Source: Trebonia sp036501515 (lineage in GTDB: Bacteria > Actinomycetota > Actinomycetes > Streptosporangiales > Streptosporangiaceae). Taken from it: 53,465 bases of DNA. The DNA is taken from positions 1-53,465 of the forward strand of contig DASYAD010000039.1 in NCBI GenBank assembly GCA_036501515.1, given 5' to 3'. Positions 8,999 to 16,810 of the stretch are shown in pieces (position 1 is the stretch's first letter; each line of letters begins with the position of its first letter). A program made the translations under genes and the position numbers. Under the pieces are notes generated by a model. The model did no database searches and was not told where the DNA came from. It was given only the letters and a program-made list of their open reading frames with translations.

Positions 8999-9033
8999 AA
9001 AGACCTCATGGTAGAGGAACGGCAGCGGGCTGC

Positions 9034-10482
9034 TCAGTACCGGATCGGAGACTGCCACAGCGTGGGCTGCTGCGCGCCCGGGGTACCCGACGCCGACAGC
9101 GACGCGGTGAAACCGGTGCCTGTCAGCGTCGCGCCGTCGGCCGCGAGGGCGGTGATCGCGTTCTCCGCGGCGGCGCCGGCCAGGCCGAAGCCCTGCGGAG
9201 TCAACGACGCCCAGGCGGTCCCCGAGGTCACCGGCGTGCCAGGCGACAGCGTCCACACCACGACCTCCGGGCCGGCCTTGGTGACATAGGTTCCTGCCGC
9301 GGTGAACCCGCCGCCGGCGGCCGTCAGCGCGGTGACCGTGGTCCCTGTCCCTGGTCCGATCCCGGGCACCGGAAGCTGGACCGCCGTCCAGGTCGTGCCC
9401 CCGTCGGCGGAGACCTCCGCGAACGGGCGGCTCGCACCCGCGGCGGTGAACTCCGTGCCCGCCGCCACGATCGAGGCGCCGTTCGCGGCCACGTAGTCGA
9501 GGGCCGCCCGGGCCGCGCCGCCAGGCGCCGGGAGCAAGACCTGCCGCCACGTCGAGCCGGCGGCCGACAGCCAGGCGGACGGCCGGCTTCCCGACGCGCC
9601 GACCGCCGTGAAGCCGCGCTTGGTCGCCGCCACCGCGTTCATCTCCTGGCCGGCGTCGAGTGCGGCCGTCGTGCCGAGGCCGGCGATCGCGGCCGGGCGC
9701 CAGCCGGCCAGACCCGGTGCGAACCAGGCCGCCGGGACCGCCGCGCCGTCGGCCGCGGCCGGCTTGTGACCGACGATCACGTAACCGGCCGGGCCCGCCG
9801 CCACCGCCGAGGCGACGGCACCGCCGCCGCCGAGCCCGCCGCTGCCGTCGCCCACCGCCCAGGTCCGCGCGTCAGCCGACGACGCCACCAGCGCACCGCC
9901 CGTCCCGCCGAGCGTCGTGCCGACGGCCACCCATCCGGCCCGCCCGTGGGCGACGGCGGCCAGCTGCCCGCTGCCCGCCCGGGTCAGCGACGCCTCGCCG
10001 TCGAGAACCGTGCGAGCCCACTCGCTGCCCCCGTCGGTGGAAACCCACAGCGCGGGCCCGCCGTTGAAGCCGCCGGCGGCCACCTCGGTACCAGCGGACG
10101 CGCCGATCGCGGCCAGCACCACCCGGGAAACCCCGGCGGTGCCTGTGAAGACAGGGCCGGCCTGCCTGGCGGGCGGAAAGCCGGCCGCGAGCGCCGACGG
10201 CGCCGTCCCGTTGCCGCCGCTCCCGCCGGCCACCACCACGACGGCGACGCCGACGGCGATGGCGGCCATGATCGGCGCGGCCAGGCCAACCAGCCAGTTC
10301 CGCCTGCGCATGACGCCGAGCACGCCGCTGCCCGCGGCGAGCACCGGGGACCGCGATTCGTGCGCGTGCTGGGGTGTGTAGCGCAGCTGGCGCAGCGAGT
10401 CATGCTCGGTTCCGTGACGCGGGTCGCTCACTGGGCCGCGCGGCACCTCGAACTCGTAGCCGGGAAACTCGCCTGTGTTCAT
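9034..10482 (-). CDS. membrane-anchored BNR/Asp-box beta-propeller protein
   Basis: The 482-residue product has a charged cytoplasmic N-terminus, one membrane helix at about 62-86 and a Gly/Ala-rich extracellular part with repeated blades. Two clear Asp-box motifs, STDGGSEW and SADGGTTW, and repeated VAVG/AAGT strands point to a sialidase- or photosystem-assembly-type beta-propeller. I see no catalytic residues of a sialidase, so it is more likely a binding or scaffold protein on the outer face of the membrane. A TAAGCT hexamer lies eight bases before the ATG, at the edge of what would suit a leaderless start. Not recognised as a named gene. Confidence 0.7.
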   Translation of the reverse strand: MNTGEFPGYEFEVPRGPVSDPRHGTEHDSLRQLRYTPQHAHESRSPVLAAGSGVLGVMRRRNWLVGLAAPIMAAIAVGVAVVVVAGGSGGNGTAPSALAAGFPPARQAGPVFTGTAGVSRVVLAAIGASAGTEVAAGGFNGGPALWVSTDGGSEWARTVLDGEASLTRAGSGQLAAVAHGRAGWVAVGTTLGGTGGALVASSADARTWAVGDGSGGLGGGGAVASAVAAGPAGYVIVGHKPAAADGAAVPAAWFAPGLAGWRPAAIAGLGTTAALDAGQEMNAVAATKRGFTAVGASGSRPSAWLSAAGSTWRQVLLPAPGGAARAALDYVAANGASIVAAGTEFTAAGASRPFAEVSADGGTTWTAVQLPVPGIGPGTGTTVTALTAAGGGFTAAGTYVTKAGPEVVVWTLSPGTPVTSGTAWASLTPQGFGLAGAAAENAITALAADGATLTGTGFTASLSASGTPGAQQPTLWQSPIRY

Positions 10483-10969
10483 TCAGCCCGAGCTTAGCGG
10501 GCGGCCCCGGAAGAGGCGGGCTAAACCGCGACCGGAGCGCGGCGCACGCCCCGATATCTTTGACGGCCGTCCGACAGCTCGTCGCAACTGCGACACCTGG
10601 GGCAATGCAGAACGAGGGTGAAACGAGTTTCCGCCGTCCCCGGCGCAATGGGCGAATCCGCGGCCCGCCAGAGGTCAGCGGAATAATGCGGCAACGTGAC
10701 ACCTTGTCGCCTAATGACCATTTCACGCGGGACGACCGGTTCACCCGGTCGCGCGAACCAGGCCGCGCTATCCTGCGAGGCAGGCCAGGCCGCCGGTTCG
10801 CGCGGATCGTGAACCCAAAGCGTGCATGGTCCATGGCGGAATAGGCGCGTGACTCATCCCACATGTAGCCCTCAAGCCGCCGGGCCGCCATCCAGCCCCC
10901 CGCCCCCGCAACCGAGCGGTAACCTGGGGGGCGGAGTCAGTAATCACATCTAATTTTCGGAAGAAGGCG
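10483..10969. other. 487-bp intergenic region upstream of kgd
   Basis: No supported gene is present. The sequence is less GC-rich near its right end, where the kgd promoter should lie (TAATCACATCTAAT around 10941-10954). A short inverted repeat, GACCGG (10734-10739) and CCGGTC (10745-10750), separated by five bases is visible. A minus-strand frame across 10400-10891 has no homology features. I found no tRNA-like fold. Confidence 0.4.
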
Positions 10970-13900
10970 ATGTCCGCCGTGTCTTCTGAGTCGCCGCTCG
11001 CTGCCGCAGATCTCAGCGCGCCCTCAGCACACTCCGCGTCCCGCACCCAACCTGGTGAGTCAGCTGAGCCAGGCACTGCGCCTGCCAGCGCCGACTTCGG
11101 CCCCAATGAGTGGCTGGTCGACGAGCTGTACCAGCGCTACCTGGCGGATCCCGGTTCTGTCGACAAGGCCTGGTGGTCCTTTTTCGCCGATTACCGGCCC
11201 GTCCGCGGTACCAACGGCACCGGCCCGCAGCCGGTGGTGACGCAGCCCGCGGCGGCCGAGATGCCGGCCGCCCCCGCCGCCCCCGCCGCGCCCGCCCCCC
11301 GGGGGACGGTCAGCGAGCCGGCTCCGCCGCCGGCGAAGCCGGCACCCAGGGCAGCGCAGCAGCCGGGCACCCCGCCGCCCGCTGACGCGGAGGTGAACAA
11401 GCTCCGCGGCGCCGCCGCCCGCACCGCGCAGAACATGGCCGCCAGCCTCACCGTGCCCACGGCCACCAGCGTCCGCGCCGTGCCCGCCAAGCTGCTCATC
11501 GACAACCGCATCGTCATCAACAACCACCTGCAGCGCGGCCGGGGCGGGAAGATCTCCTTCACCCATCTCATCGGCTACGCGCTGGTCCAGGCGGTCAGGG
11601 CGCTCCCGGAGATGAACGCCGCCTACGCCGAGGAAGACGGCAAGCCTGAACTGGCTACGCCGCACCACGTGAACCTCGGCCTCGCCATCGACCTGCGGGC
11701 CAAGGACGGCAGCAGGCAGCTGCTCGTGCCCAACATCAAGGGCGCCGAGGCGATGGACTTCCGGCAGTTCTGGACGGCCTACGAAGACGTCGTGCGCAAG
11801 GCGCGCGGCGGCAAGCTGACGGTCGCCGACTTCCAGGGCACCACGATCTCGCTGACCAACCCGGGCACGATCGGCACCGAGCACTCGGTGCCGCGCCTCA
11901 TGCCCGGCCAGGGTGCGATCATCGGCGTTGGCGCCATGGAGTACCCGGCTGCCTACCAGGGCGCCAGCGACGAGACCATGGCCAAGCTCGCGATCAGCAA
12001 GACGGTAACGCTGACCTCCACGTACGACCACCGGATTATCCAGGGCGCGCAGTCGGGCGACTTCCTGCGTATCGTCCACCAGCTGCTGCTCGGCGAAGAC
12101 GGCTTCTACGACCGCATCTTCGAGAGCCTCCGCATCCCCTACGAGCCGGTCCGGTGGGTCAAGGACTTCCCGTACGGTCATGAGGACGACGTCGCCCGCA
12201 GCGCCCGCGTCCAGGAGCTCATCCACGCGTACCGGGTGCGCGGTCACCTGATGGCCGACACCAACCCGATCGAGACCGTGCAGCGCAAGCACCAGGACCT
12301 GGACATCATCCAGCACGGCCTGACGCTGTGGGACCTGGAGCGCGAGTTCGCCACCGGCGGGTTCGGCGGCAAGCCGATCATGCGGCTGCGGGAGATCCTG
12401 GGCGTGCTCCGCGACTCCTACTGCCGCACCGTCGGCATCGAGTACATGCACATGCAGGACGTCGAAGAGCGTAAGTGGATCCAGGCGCATGTCGAGGTCC
12501 CGCCGGCTCGCGCGGGCCATGACGAGCAGATCCGCATCCTGTCCAAGCTCAACGTGGCCGAGGCGTTCGAGACGTTCCTGCAGACCAAGTACGTCGGCCA
12601 GAAGCGCTTCTCGCTCGAGGGCGGCGAGGCGCTGATCCCGCTGCTCGACGTGGTGATCAGCGAGGCCGCGGCGGCCGGGCTCGACGAGGCAGTGGTGGGC
12701 ATGGCACACCGCGGCAGGCTCAACGTGCTCGCCAACGTCATCGGCAAGTCCTACGGGCAGATCTTCAAGGAGTTCGAGGGCAACCTCGACCCGAAGTCAA
12801 CCCAGGGCTCAGGCGACGTGAAGTACCACCTCGGCGCGTCTGGCACCTTCACCACCGAGAGCGGCCAGCAGATCCCGGTCAGCCTGGTCGCCAACCCCAG
12901 CCACCTGGAGTGCGTCGACCCGGTGACCGAGGGCGTGGTCCGCGCCAAGCAGGACGTCCTCGACAAGTCCCAGGACGGCTTCAGCGTGCTGCCGGTGCTG
13001 GTGCACGGCGACGCCGCGTTCGCCGGCCAGGGCGTGGTAGCAGAGACGCTGAACCTGTCCCAGCTGCGCGGCTACCGCACCGGCGGCACCGTGCACATCG
13101 TGGTCAACAACCAGGTCGGCTTCACCACCTCGCCGATGGAGTCCCGGTCGAGCGTGTACGCGACCGACGTGGCCCGGATGATCCAGGCACCGATCTTCCA
13201 CGTGAACGGCGACGACCCGGAGGCGGTCGCGCGGGTGGCACGGATGTCGTTCGCCTACCGCGAGGCGTTCCGCAAGGACGTCGTGATCGACATGGTCTGC
13301 TACCGCCGCCGCGGCCACAACGAGGGCGACAACCCGAGCTTCACCCAGCCGCTCATGTACGACCTGATCGAGGCCAGGCGTTCGGTGCGCAAGCTCTACA
13401 CCGAGTCGCTGATCGCCAGGGGCGACCTCACCATGGAGGAAGCCGAGGCGGCCCTGCGCGATTACCAGCAGCAGCTCGAGCGCGCCTTCACCGAGACCAG
13501 GGAAGCGGCCGCGCTGCCGCCGCAGCCCGGTACGGTGCAGCGGCCGGAGCCGGGCGACCGCCCGGTCGACCATGCGGCGGTCACCACCGCGATCTCGGCC
13601 GACCAGGTGAAGCAGATCATCGACACCCAGGTGTCCATCCCCGACGGGTTCACCGTCCACCCGCGGCTCAAGCCGCAGCTTGACCGGCGCGCCACCACCG
13701 TCAGCGACGACACCATCGACTGGGCGACCGGCGAGCTGCTGGCCTTCGGCGCGGTGCTGCAGGACGGGCACCCGGTGCGCCTCGTCGGCCAGGACTCGAG
13801 GCGCGGTACCTTCGGCCAGCGGCACTCGGTGCTTGTGGACAGGAACACCGGCGCCGAGTACACGCCGCTCAAGCGGCTCGACAACGGCAAGGCGCGGTTC

Positions 13901-14743
13901 TTCGTCTACGACTCACTGCTGTCCGAGTTCGCCGCGATGGGCTTCGAGTACGGGTACTCGGTGGCCCGTCCCGAGGCGCTGGTGCTGTGGGAAGCGCAGT
14001 TCGGCGACTTCGCCCAGGGCGCGCAGACGATCATCGATGAGTTCATCAGCTCCGGCGAGCAGAAGTGGGGCCAGAAGTCCAGCGTCGTCCTGCTGCTGCC
14101 GCACGGCTACGAGGGCCAGGGCCCCGACCACTCCTCCGCCAGGATCGAGCGGTTCCTGCAGCTGTGCGCGCAGGACAACATGACGGTCGCGCTGCCCACC
14201 ACGCCGGCCAACTATTTCCACCTGCTGCGCTGGCAGGCGCTGTCCGGACGGCACAAGCCGCTGATCGTCTTCACGCCGAAGTCGCTGCTGCGGCTGAAGG
14301 CGGCCACGTCGACGACGGCGGACTTCACCAACGGCTCGTTCCAGCCGCTGATCGGCGAGCCCGCCGGCTTCGACGCGAGCCGGGTGCGCCGGGTCGTGCT
14401 CTGCACCGGCAAGATCTACTACGATCTCGCCGACCACCGGGCCAAGGCCGGCGTCACCGACACCGCCATCGTCCGGGTTGAGCGGCTGTACCCGGTTCCC
14501 GCGCAGGAGCTGAAGGCCGAGCTGTCGCGTTACCCCGCCGGCGTCGAGGTTGTCTGGGCGCAGGAAGAGCCGGAGAACCAGGGCGCGTGGCCCCGGATGG
14601 CGCTGCGGCTGCCGGAGCTGATCGGCGGCCTGCCGAGGCTGGTCTCGCTGCCCGCGAGCTCGGCGCCGGCCTTCGGCTCGGCCAAGGTGCACGCGGCAAC
14701 GCACCGCGAACTAATCGAGGCGGCTATCCCGCTGGAGGGCTAG
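10970..14743 (+). CDS. kgd: multifunctional 2-oxoglutarate decarboxylase/dehydrogenase E1-E2
   Basis: This 1257-residue enzyme is the actinobacterial fusion of a dihydrolipoamide succinyltransferase-like domain to a thiamine-dependent E1 domain. It decarboxylates 2-oxoglutarate in the TCA cycle and works with AceF and Lpd in the mixed complex known from corynebacteria and mycobacteria. An N-terminal helical segment (FGPNEWLVDELYQRYL) is followed by an Ala/Pro-rich linker (about 85-140), the E2-like core ending in TYDHRIIQG (catalytic His near 354), and E1 motifs such as GMAHRGRLNVL near 577. There is no lipoyl domain, as expected. The ATG is preceded by GGAAGAAGG. The DUF6104 gene follows three bases after the stop. 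Confidence 0.96.
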   Translation: MSAVSSESPLAAADLSAPSAHSASRTQPGESAEPGTAPASADFGPNEWLVDELYQRYLADPGSVDKAWWSFFADYRPVRGTNGTGPQPVVTQPAAAEMPAAPAAPAAPAPRGTVSEPAPPPAKPAPRAAQQPGTPPPADAEVNKLRGAAARTAQNMAASLTVPTATSVRAVPAKLLIDNRIVINNHLQRGRGGKISFTHLIGYALVQAVRALPEMNAAYAEEDGKPELATPHHVNLGLAIDLRAKDGSRQLLVPNIKGAEAMDFRQFWTAYEDVVRKARGGKLTVADFQGTTISLTNPGTIGTEHSVPRLMPGQGAIIGVGAMEYPAAYQGASDETMAKLAISKTVTLTSTYDHRIIQGAQSGDFLRIVHQLLLGEDGFYDRIFESLRIPYEPVRWVKDFPYGHEDDVARSARVQELIHAYRVRGHLMADTNPIETVQRKHQDLDIIQHGLTLWDLEREFATGGFGGKPIMRLREILGVLRDSYCRTVGIEYMHMQDVEERKWIQAHVEVPPARAGHDEQIRILSKLNVAEAFETFLQTKYVGQKRFSLEGGEALIPLLDVVISEAAAAGLDEAVVGMAHRGRLNVLANVIGKSYGQIFKEFEGNLDPKSTQGSGDVKYHLGASGTFTTESGQQIPVSLVANPSHLECVDPVTEGVVRAKQDVLDKSQDGFSVLPVLVHGDAAFAGQGVVAETLNLSQLRGYRTGGTVHIVVNNQVGFTTSPMESRSSVYATDVARMIQAPIFHVNGDDPEAVARVARMSFAYREAFRKDVVIDMVCYRRRGHNEGDNPSFTQPLMYDLIEARRSVRKLYTESLIARGDLTMEEAEAALRDYQQQLERAFTETREAAALPPQPGTVQRPEPGDRPVDHAAVTTAISADQVKQIIDTQVSIPDGFTVHPRLKPQLDRRATTVSDDTIDWATGELLAFGAVLQDGHPVRLVGQDSRRGTFGQRHSVLVDRNTGAEYTPLKRLDNGKARFFVYDSLLSEFAAMGFEYGYSVARPEALVLWEAQFGDFAQGAQTIIDEFISSGEQKWGQKSSVVLLLPHGYEGQGPDHSSARIERFLQLCAQDNMTVALPTTPANYFHLLRWQALSGRHKPLIVFTPKSLLRLKAATSTTADFTNGSFQPLIGEPAGFDASRVRRVVLCTGKIYYDLADHRAKAGVTDTAIVRVERLYPVPAQELKAELSRYPAGVEVVWAQEEPENQGAWPRMALRLPELIGGLPRLVSLPASSAPAFGSAKVHAATHRELIEAAIPLEG

Positions 14744-14745
14744 CG

Positions 14746-14937
14746 ATGTACTTTACCGACGCCGGAATCGAGGAACTCGACGAGCGCCGCGGCGAAGAGC
14801 AGGTCACCATGGCCTGGCTAGCCGAGCGGCTGCGCGACTTCGTGGACCTCAACCCCGAGTTCGAGACGCCGGTGGACAGGCTCGCGAAATGGCTCGCGCG
14901 GCTTGACTCCGACGGTGACGCCGGCGAAGACGAGTAG
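14746..14937 (+). CDS. DUF6104 family small protein
   Basis: A 63-residue acidic protein begins MYFTDAGIEELDERRGEE and ends in an Asp/Glu-rich tail. It matches the small DUF6104 proteins that sit directly after kgd in many Streptomyces-like genomes. It is separated from the kgd stop by two bases and is almost certainly cotranscribed. Helical content with the motif LRDFVDLNPEFETPVDRLAKWLARL suggests a small adaptor. A role with the 2-oxoglutarate dehydrogenase complex is suggested only by synteny; the function is unknown. Confidence 0.88.
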   Translation: MYFTDAGIEELDERRGEEQVTMAWLAERLRDFVDLNPEFETPVDRLAKWLARLDSDGDAGEDE

Positions 14938-14977
14938 GCGGGTCACTGCTCAGCGTCCTCCCGGGACGCGATACATC

Positions 14978-15006
14978 TTGACTTCGCCACGACACGATAT
15001 ATCGTG
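14978..15006 (+). promoter_or_regulatory. promoter and PadR-type palindromic operator
   Basis: A perfect 14-bp palindrome, CACGATATATCGTG, lies at 14993-15006. TTGACT (14978-14983) and TATCGT (15000-15005), separated by 16 bases, form a plausible -35/-10 pair, so the palindrome covers the -10 region. An ATACATC half-site (14971-14977) lies just upstream. GATATATC-type dyads are typical of actinobacterial PadR operators, and a PadR gene is second in the operon, so autorepression is the likely meaning. Confidence 0.65.
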
Positions 15007-15044
15007 GTTCCTAGCCAAGGATTTTGCCTGCCTGGGAGGACTCG

Positions 15045-15860
15045 ATGACCCGCTGGACCGTTGACGCGCCGACCGCGCTCGACTTCGACGCCGTCACCGA
15101 GCTAGACGTCCGCGTCAGCGCGGGCACGGTGGCGGTGCTGGTGTCGGACGAGCGGCCCTCGCTCGTGGTCAGCGAGATCTCGGGCCGCCCGCTGCTCGTG
15201 AGCCACGAGAACGGCGTGCTGACCGTCAGCTACGAGTCGCTGAGCTGGGAGGGACTCCTCGGGTTGCTGAAGCCGCGCAAGGACAGCGCCGCCGTTACCG
15301 TCATGGTCCCGGCCGGCTGCCGGATCCAGCTCGGAGTCATGAGCGCCTCGGCGGTGGCGGCCGGCTTGCGCGCGGGTGCGGCGGTCAGGTCCATGTCGGG
15401 CGACATCACGCTGGACGGTGTCGCCGGGAACATCTCCGCCGAGACGCTGTCCGGCGAGGTCGCCGCGCTCGACCTGGACGGCAGGGTCAGCTTCAAGTCC
15501 ATGTCCGGCGGGCTCACCCTCGCGGGCGGCTCGGTGGACCGTCTGGAGGCGAACACCATGAGCGGAACCGTCACGGCGGACGTGTCACTGCGGGCGGCCG
15601 GCGACGTTCACGTGGGCACGATGTCCGGCGACGTGACGCTGCGGCTGCCCGCCGACAGCGACGCCCGGATCCGGCTGCAGTCCACCTCCGGCGCGGTAAG
15701 AACAGAATTCGACTCACTGCGGACCGTCAGGGCACCTGCCTCACATACCGTAAGCGGTAACGTTGGCGCAGGTACCGGACACGTGTCCGTCACCACCATG
15801 TCCGGTGCCGTCACGCTCTTGCGACGTGCGCCGGTAGGGATGGAGAGCAAGACCCGATGA
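15045..15860 (+). CDS. DUF4097 family beta-strand repeat protein
   Basis: The 271-residue protein consists of repeated short beta strands with recurring motifs (SMSGDITLDGV, TLSGEVAALDL, SMSGGLTLAGG, TMSGTVTADV, TMSGDVTLRL), the signature of the DUF4097/LiaF-like right-handed beta-helix-type proteins. No signal peptide or membrane helix is visible. The ATG at 15045 has a GGGAGGA site four bases upstream. The stop overlaps the start of the padR gene (ATGA), so the two are translationally coupled. DUF4097-PadR pairs are common in actinomycetes and are thought to belong to envelope-stress control; the exact role is unknown. Confidence 0.88.
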   Translation: MTRWTVDAPTALDFDAVTELDVRVSAGTVAVLVSDERPSLVVSEISGRPLLVSHENGVLTVSYESLSWEGLLGLLKPRKDSAAVTVMVPAGCRIQLGVMSASAVAAGLRAGAAVRSMSGDITLDGVAGNISAETLSGEVAALDLDGRVSFKSMSGGLTLAGGSVDRLEANTMSGTVTADVSLRAAGDVHVGTMSGDVTLRLPADSDARIRLQSTSGAVRTEFDSLRTVRAPASHTVSGNVGAGTGHVSVTTMSGAVTLLRRAPVGMESKTR

Positions 15861-16792
15861 CTCCGGTTTTCCGCCATGGACGCCTCCGGCTGTACCTGCT
15901 GCGCCTGCTCGACGAGGAGCCGAGGCACGGCTACGAGGTAATCCGCCTCCTCCGCGACCGCTTCATGGGCGTCTACGCTCCCTCGCCAGGCACCATCTAC
16001 CCCCGGCTGGCCAGGCTCGAGGAAGAGGGCCTGGTCACGCACGACGAGGAGAACGGCCGCAAGGTCTACCGGATCACCGAGGCCGGCCGCGAGGAGCTGC
16101 GCAGCCGCGGCGCCGAGCTCGACGAGCTCGAGGAGGAGCTGTCGGCGTCCGTCAGCGACATCGTCCGCGAGGTTCGCGAGGACGTCAGGGACACCGTCCG
16201 CAGCCTGCGCGAGGAGCTGACCAGGGCCGCCCGTGAAATGCGGGGCGCCGAACGGGACCAGGCCAGGCAGACCAGGGACACGGCCCGCGAAGCGGCCGAG
16301 GCGGCCAGGGAGCAGGCCAGGCAGACCAGGGAAAGCGCCTGGGCGCAGGCCCGCCAGGCCCGGGACGAGGCCTTCAGCCGTGCCCGCAGGCTGCGCGACG
16401 ACGCGGCGCACATGCGCGACGACACCCGCGAGCAGTGGGCAGGCAAGGGCAGCTGGAGCCACTGGGCCGACTGGTCGGGCCAGTCCGACCTGGGTCCGCT
16501 GCGCGACTTCGAGCGCCTGGCCAGGGACTTCGTGACCGACCTGCGCTCGGTGGCGTGGGACTCCGGCACCATCCTCGGCTCCGACGTCGTGCCCACGCTG
16601 CGCGACATCCTGGCCGATACCCTCGACCGGATTCGTACCGAGGTCTTCGACGCTCCCGCCGAACCGGCCAAGCCGGCCGAGCCCGCGGAACCCGCCAATC
16701 CTTCGGAACCCGCCAGGCCTTCGGAACCCGCCGGGACCGCGGAGCTGGCGGAACCGCAGGAGCCCCCGGAGCCCGCCAAGCCGGCGGAGTAA
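15857..16792 (+). CDS. PadR family transcriptional regulator with long coiled-coil tail
   Basis: The first 85 residues of this 311-residue protein form a PadR winged helix (LYLLRLLDEEPRHGYEVIRLL ... PGTIYPRLARLEEEGLV). A long Arg/Glu/Ala-rich segment, about 95-190, should form a coiled coil and contains repeated QARQTRD/E units. The C-terminus is a Pro/Glu/Ala repeat (EPAKPAEPAEPANP-like). It overlaps the DUF4097 stop by four bases. It is the natural candidate for binding the palindrome at 14993. The stop codon TAA forms the loop of a terminator hairpin. The coiled coil is longer than in ordinary PadR proteins and may mediate dimerisation or contact with the DUF4097 protein. Confidence 0.88.
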   Translation: MTPVFRHGRLRLYLLRLLDEEPRHGYEVIRLLRDRFMGVYAPSPGTIYPRLARLEEEGLVTHDEENGRKVYRITEAGREELRSRGAELDELEEELSASVSDIVREVREDVRDTVRSLREELTRAAREMRGAERDQARQTRDTAREAAEAAREQARQTRESAWAQARQARDEAFSRARRLRDDAAHMRDDTREQWAGKGSWSHWADWSGQSDLGPLRDFERLARDFVTDLRSVAWDSGTILGSDVVPTLRDILADTLDRIRTEVFDAPAEPAKPAEPAEPANPSEPARPSEPAGTAELAEPQEPPEPAKPAE

Positions 16793-16803
16793 CTCCGCCG
16801 GCT
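16779..16803. terminator. bidirectional terminator hairpin containing the padR stop codon
   Basis: AGCCGGCGGAG (16779-16789) pairs perfectly with CTCCGCCGGCT (16793-16803), leaving TAA, the padR stop codon, as the loop. With a bulged A the stem extends by GCC/GGC. It lies between convergent padR and the penicillin-binding protein gene. There is no U-tract, as usual in GC-rich actinomycetes. Confidence 0.7.
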
Positions 16804-16810
16804 GGCTAGC

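Noticed and set aside
10400..10891. 163-codon minus-strand frame upstream of kgd
   Set aside because: No recognisable domain, poor ribosome site, and it overlaps the start of the beta-propeller gene on the same strand.
11060..12709. Long minus-strand frame inside kgd
   Set aside because: No family features and entirely antisense to kgd, whose frame is certain.
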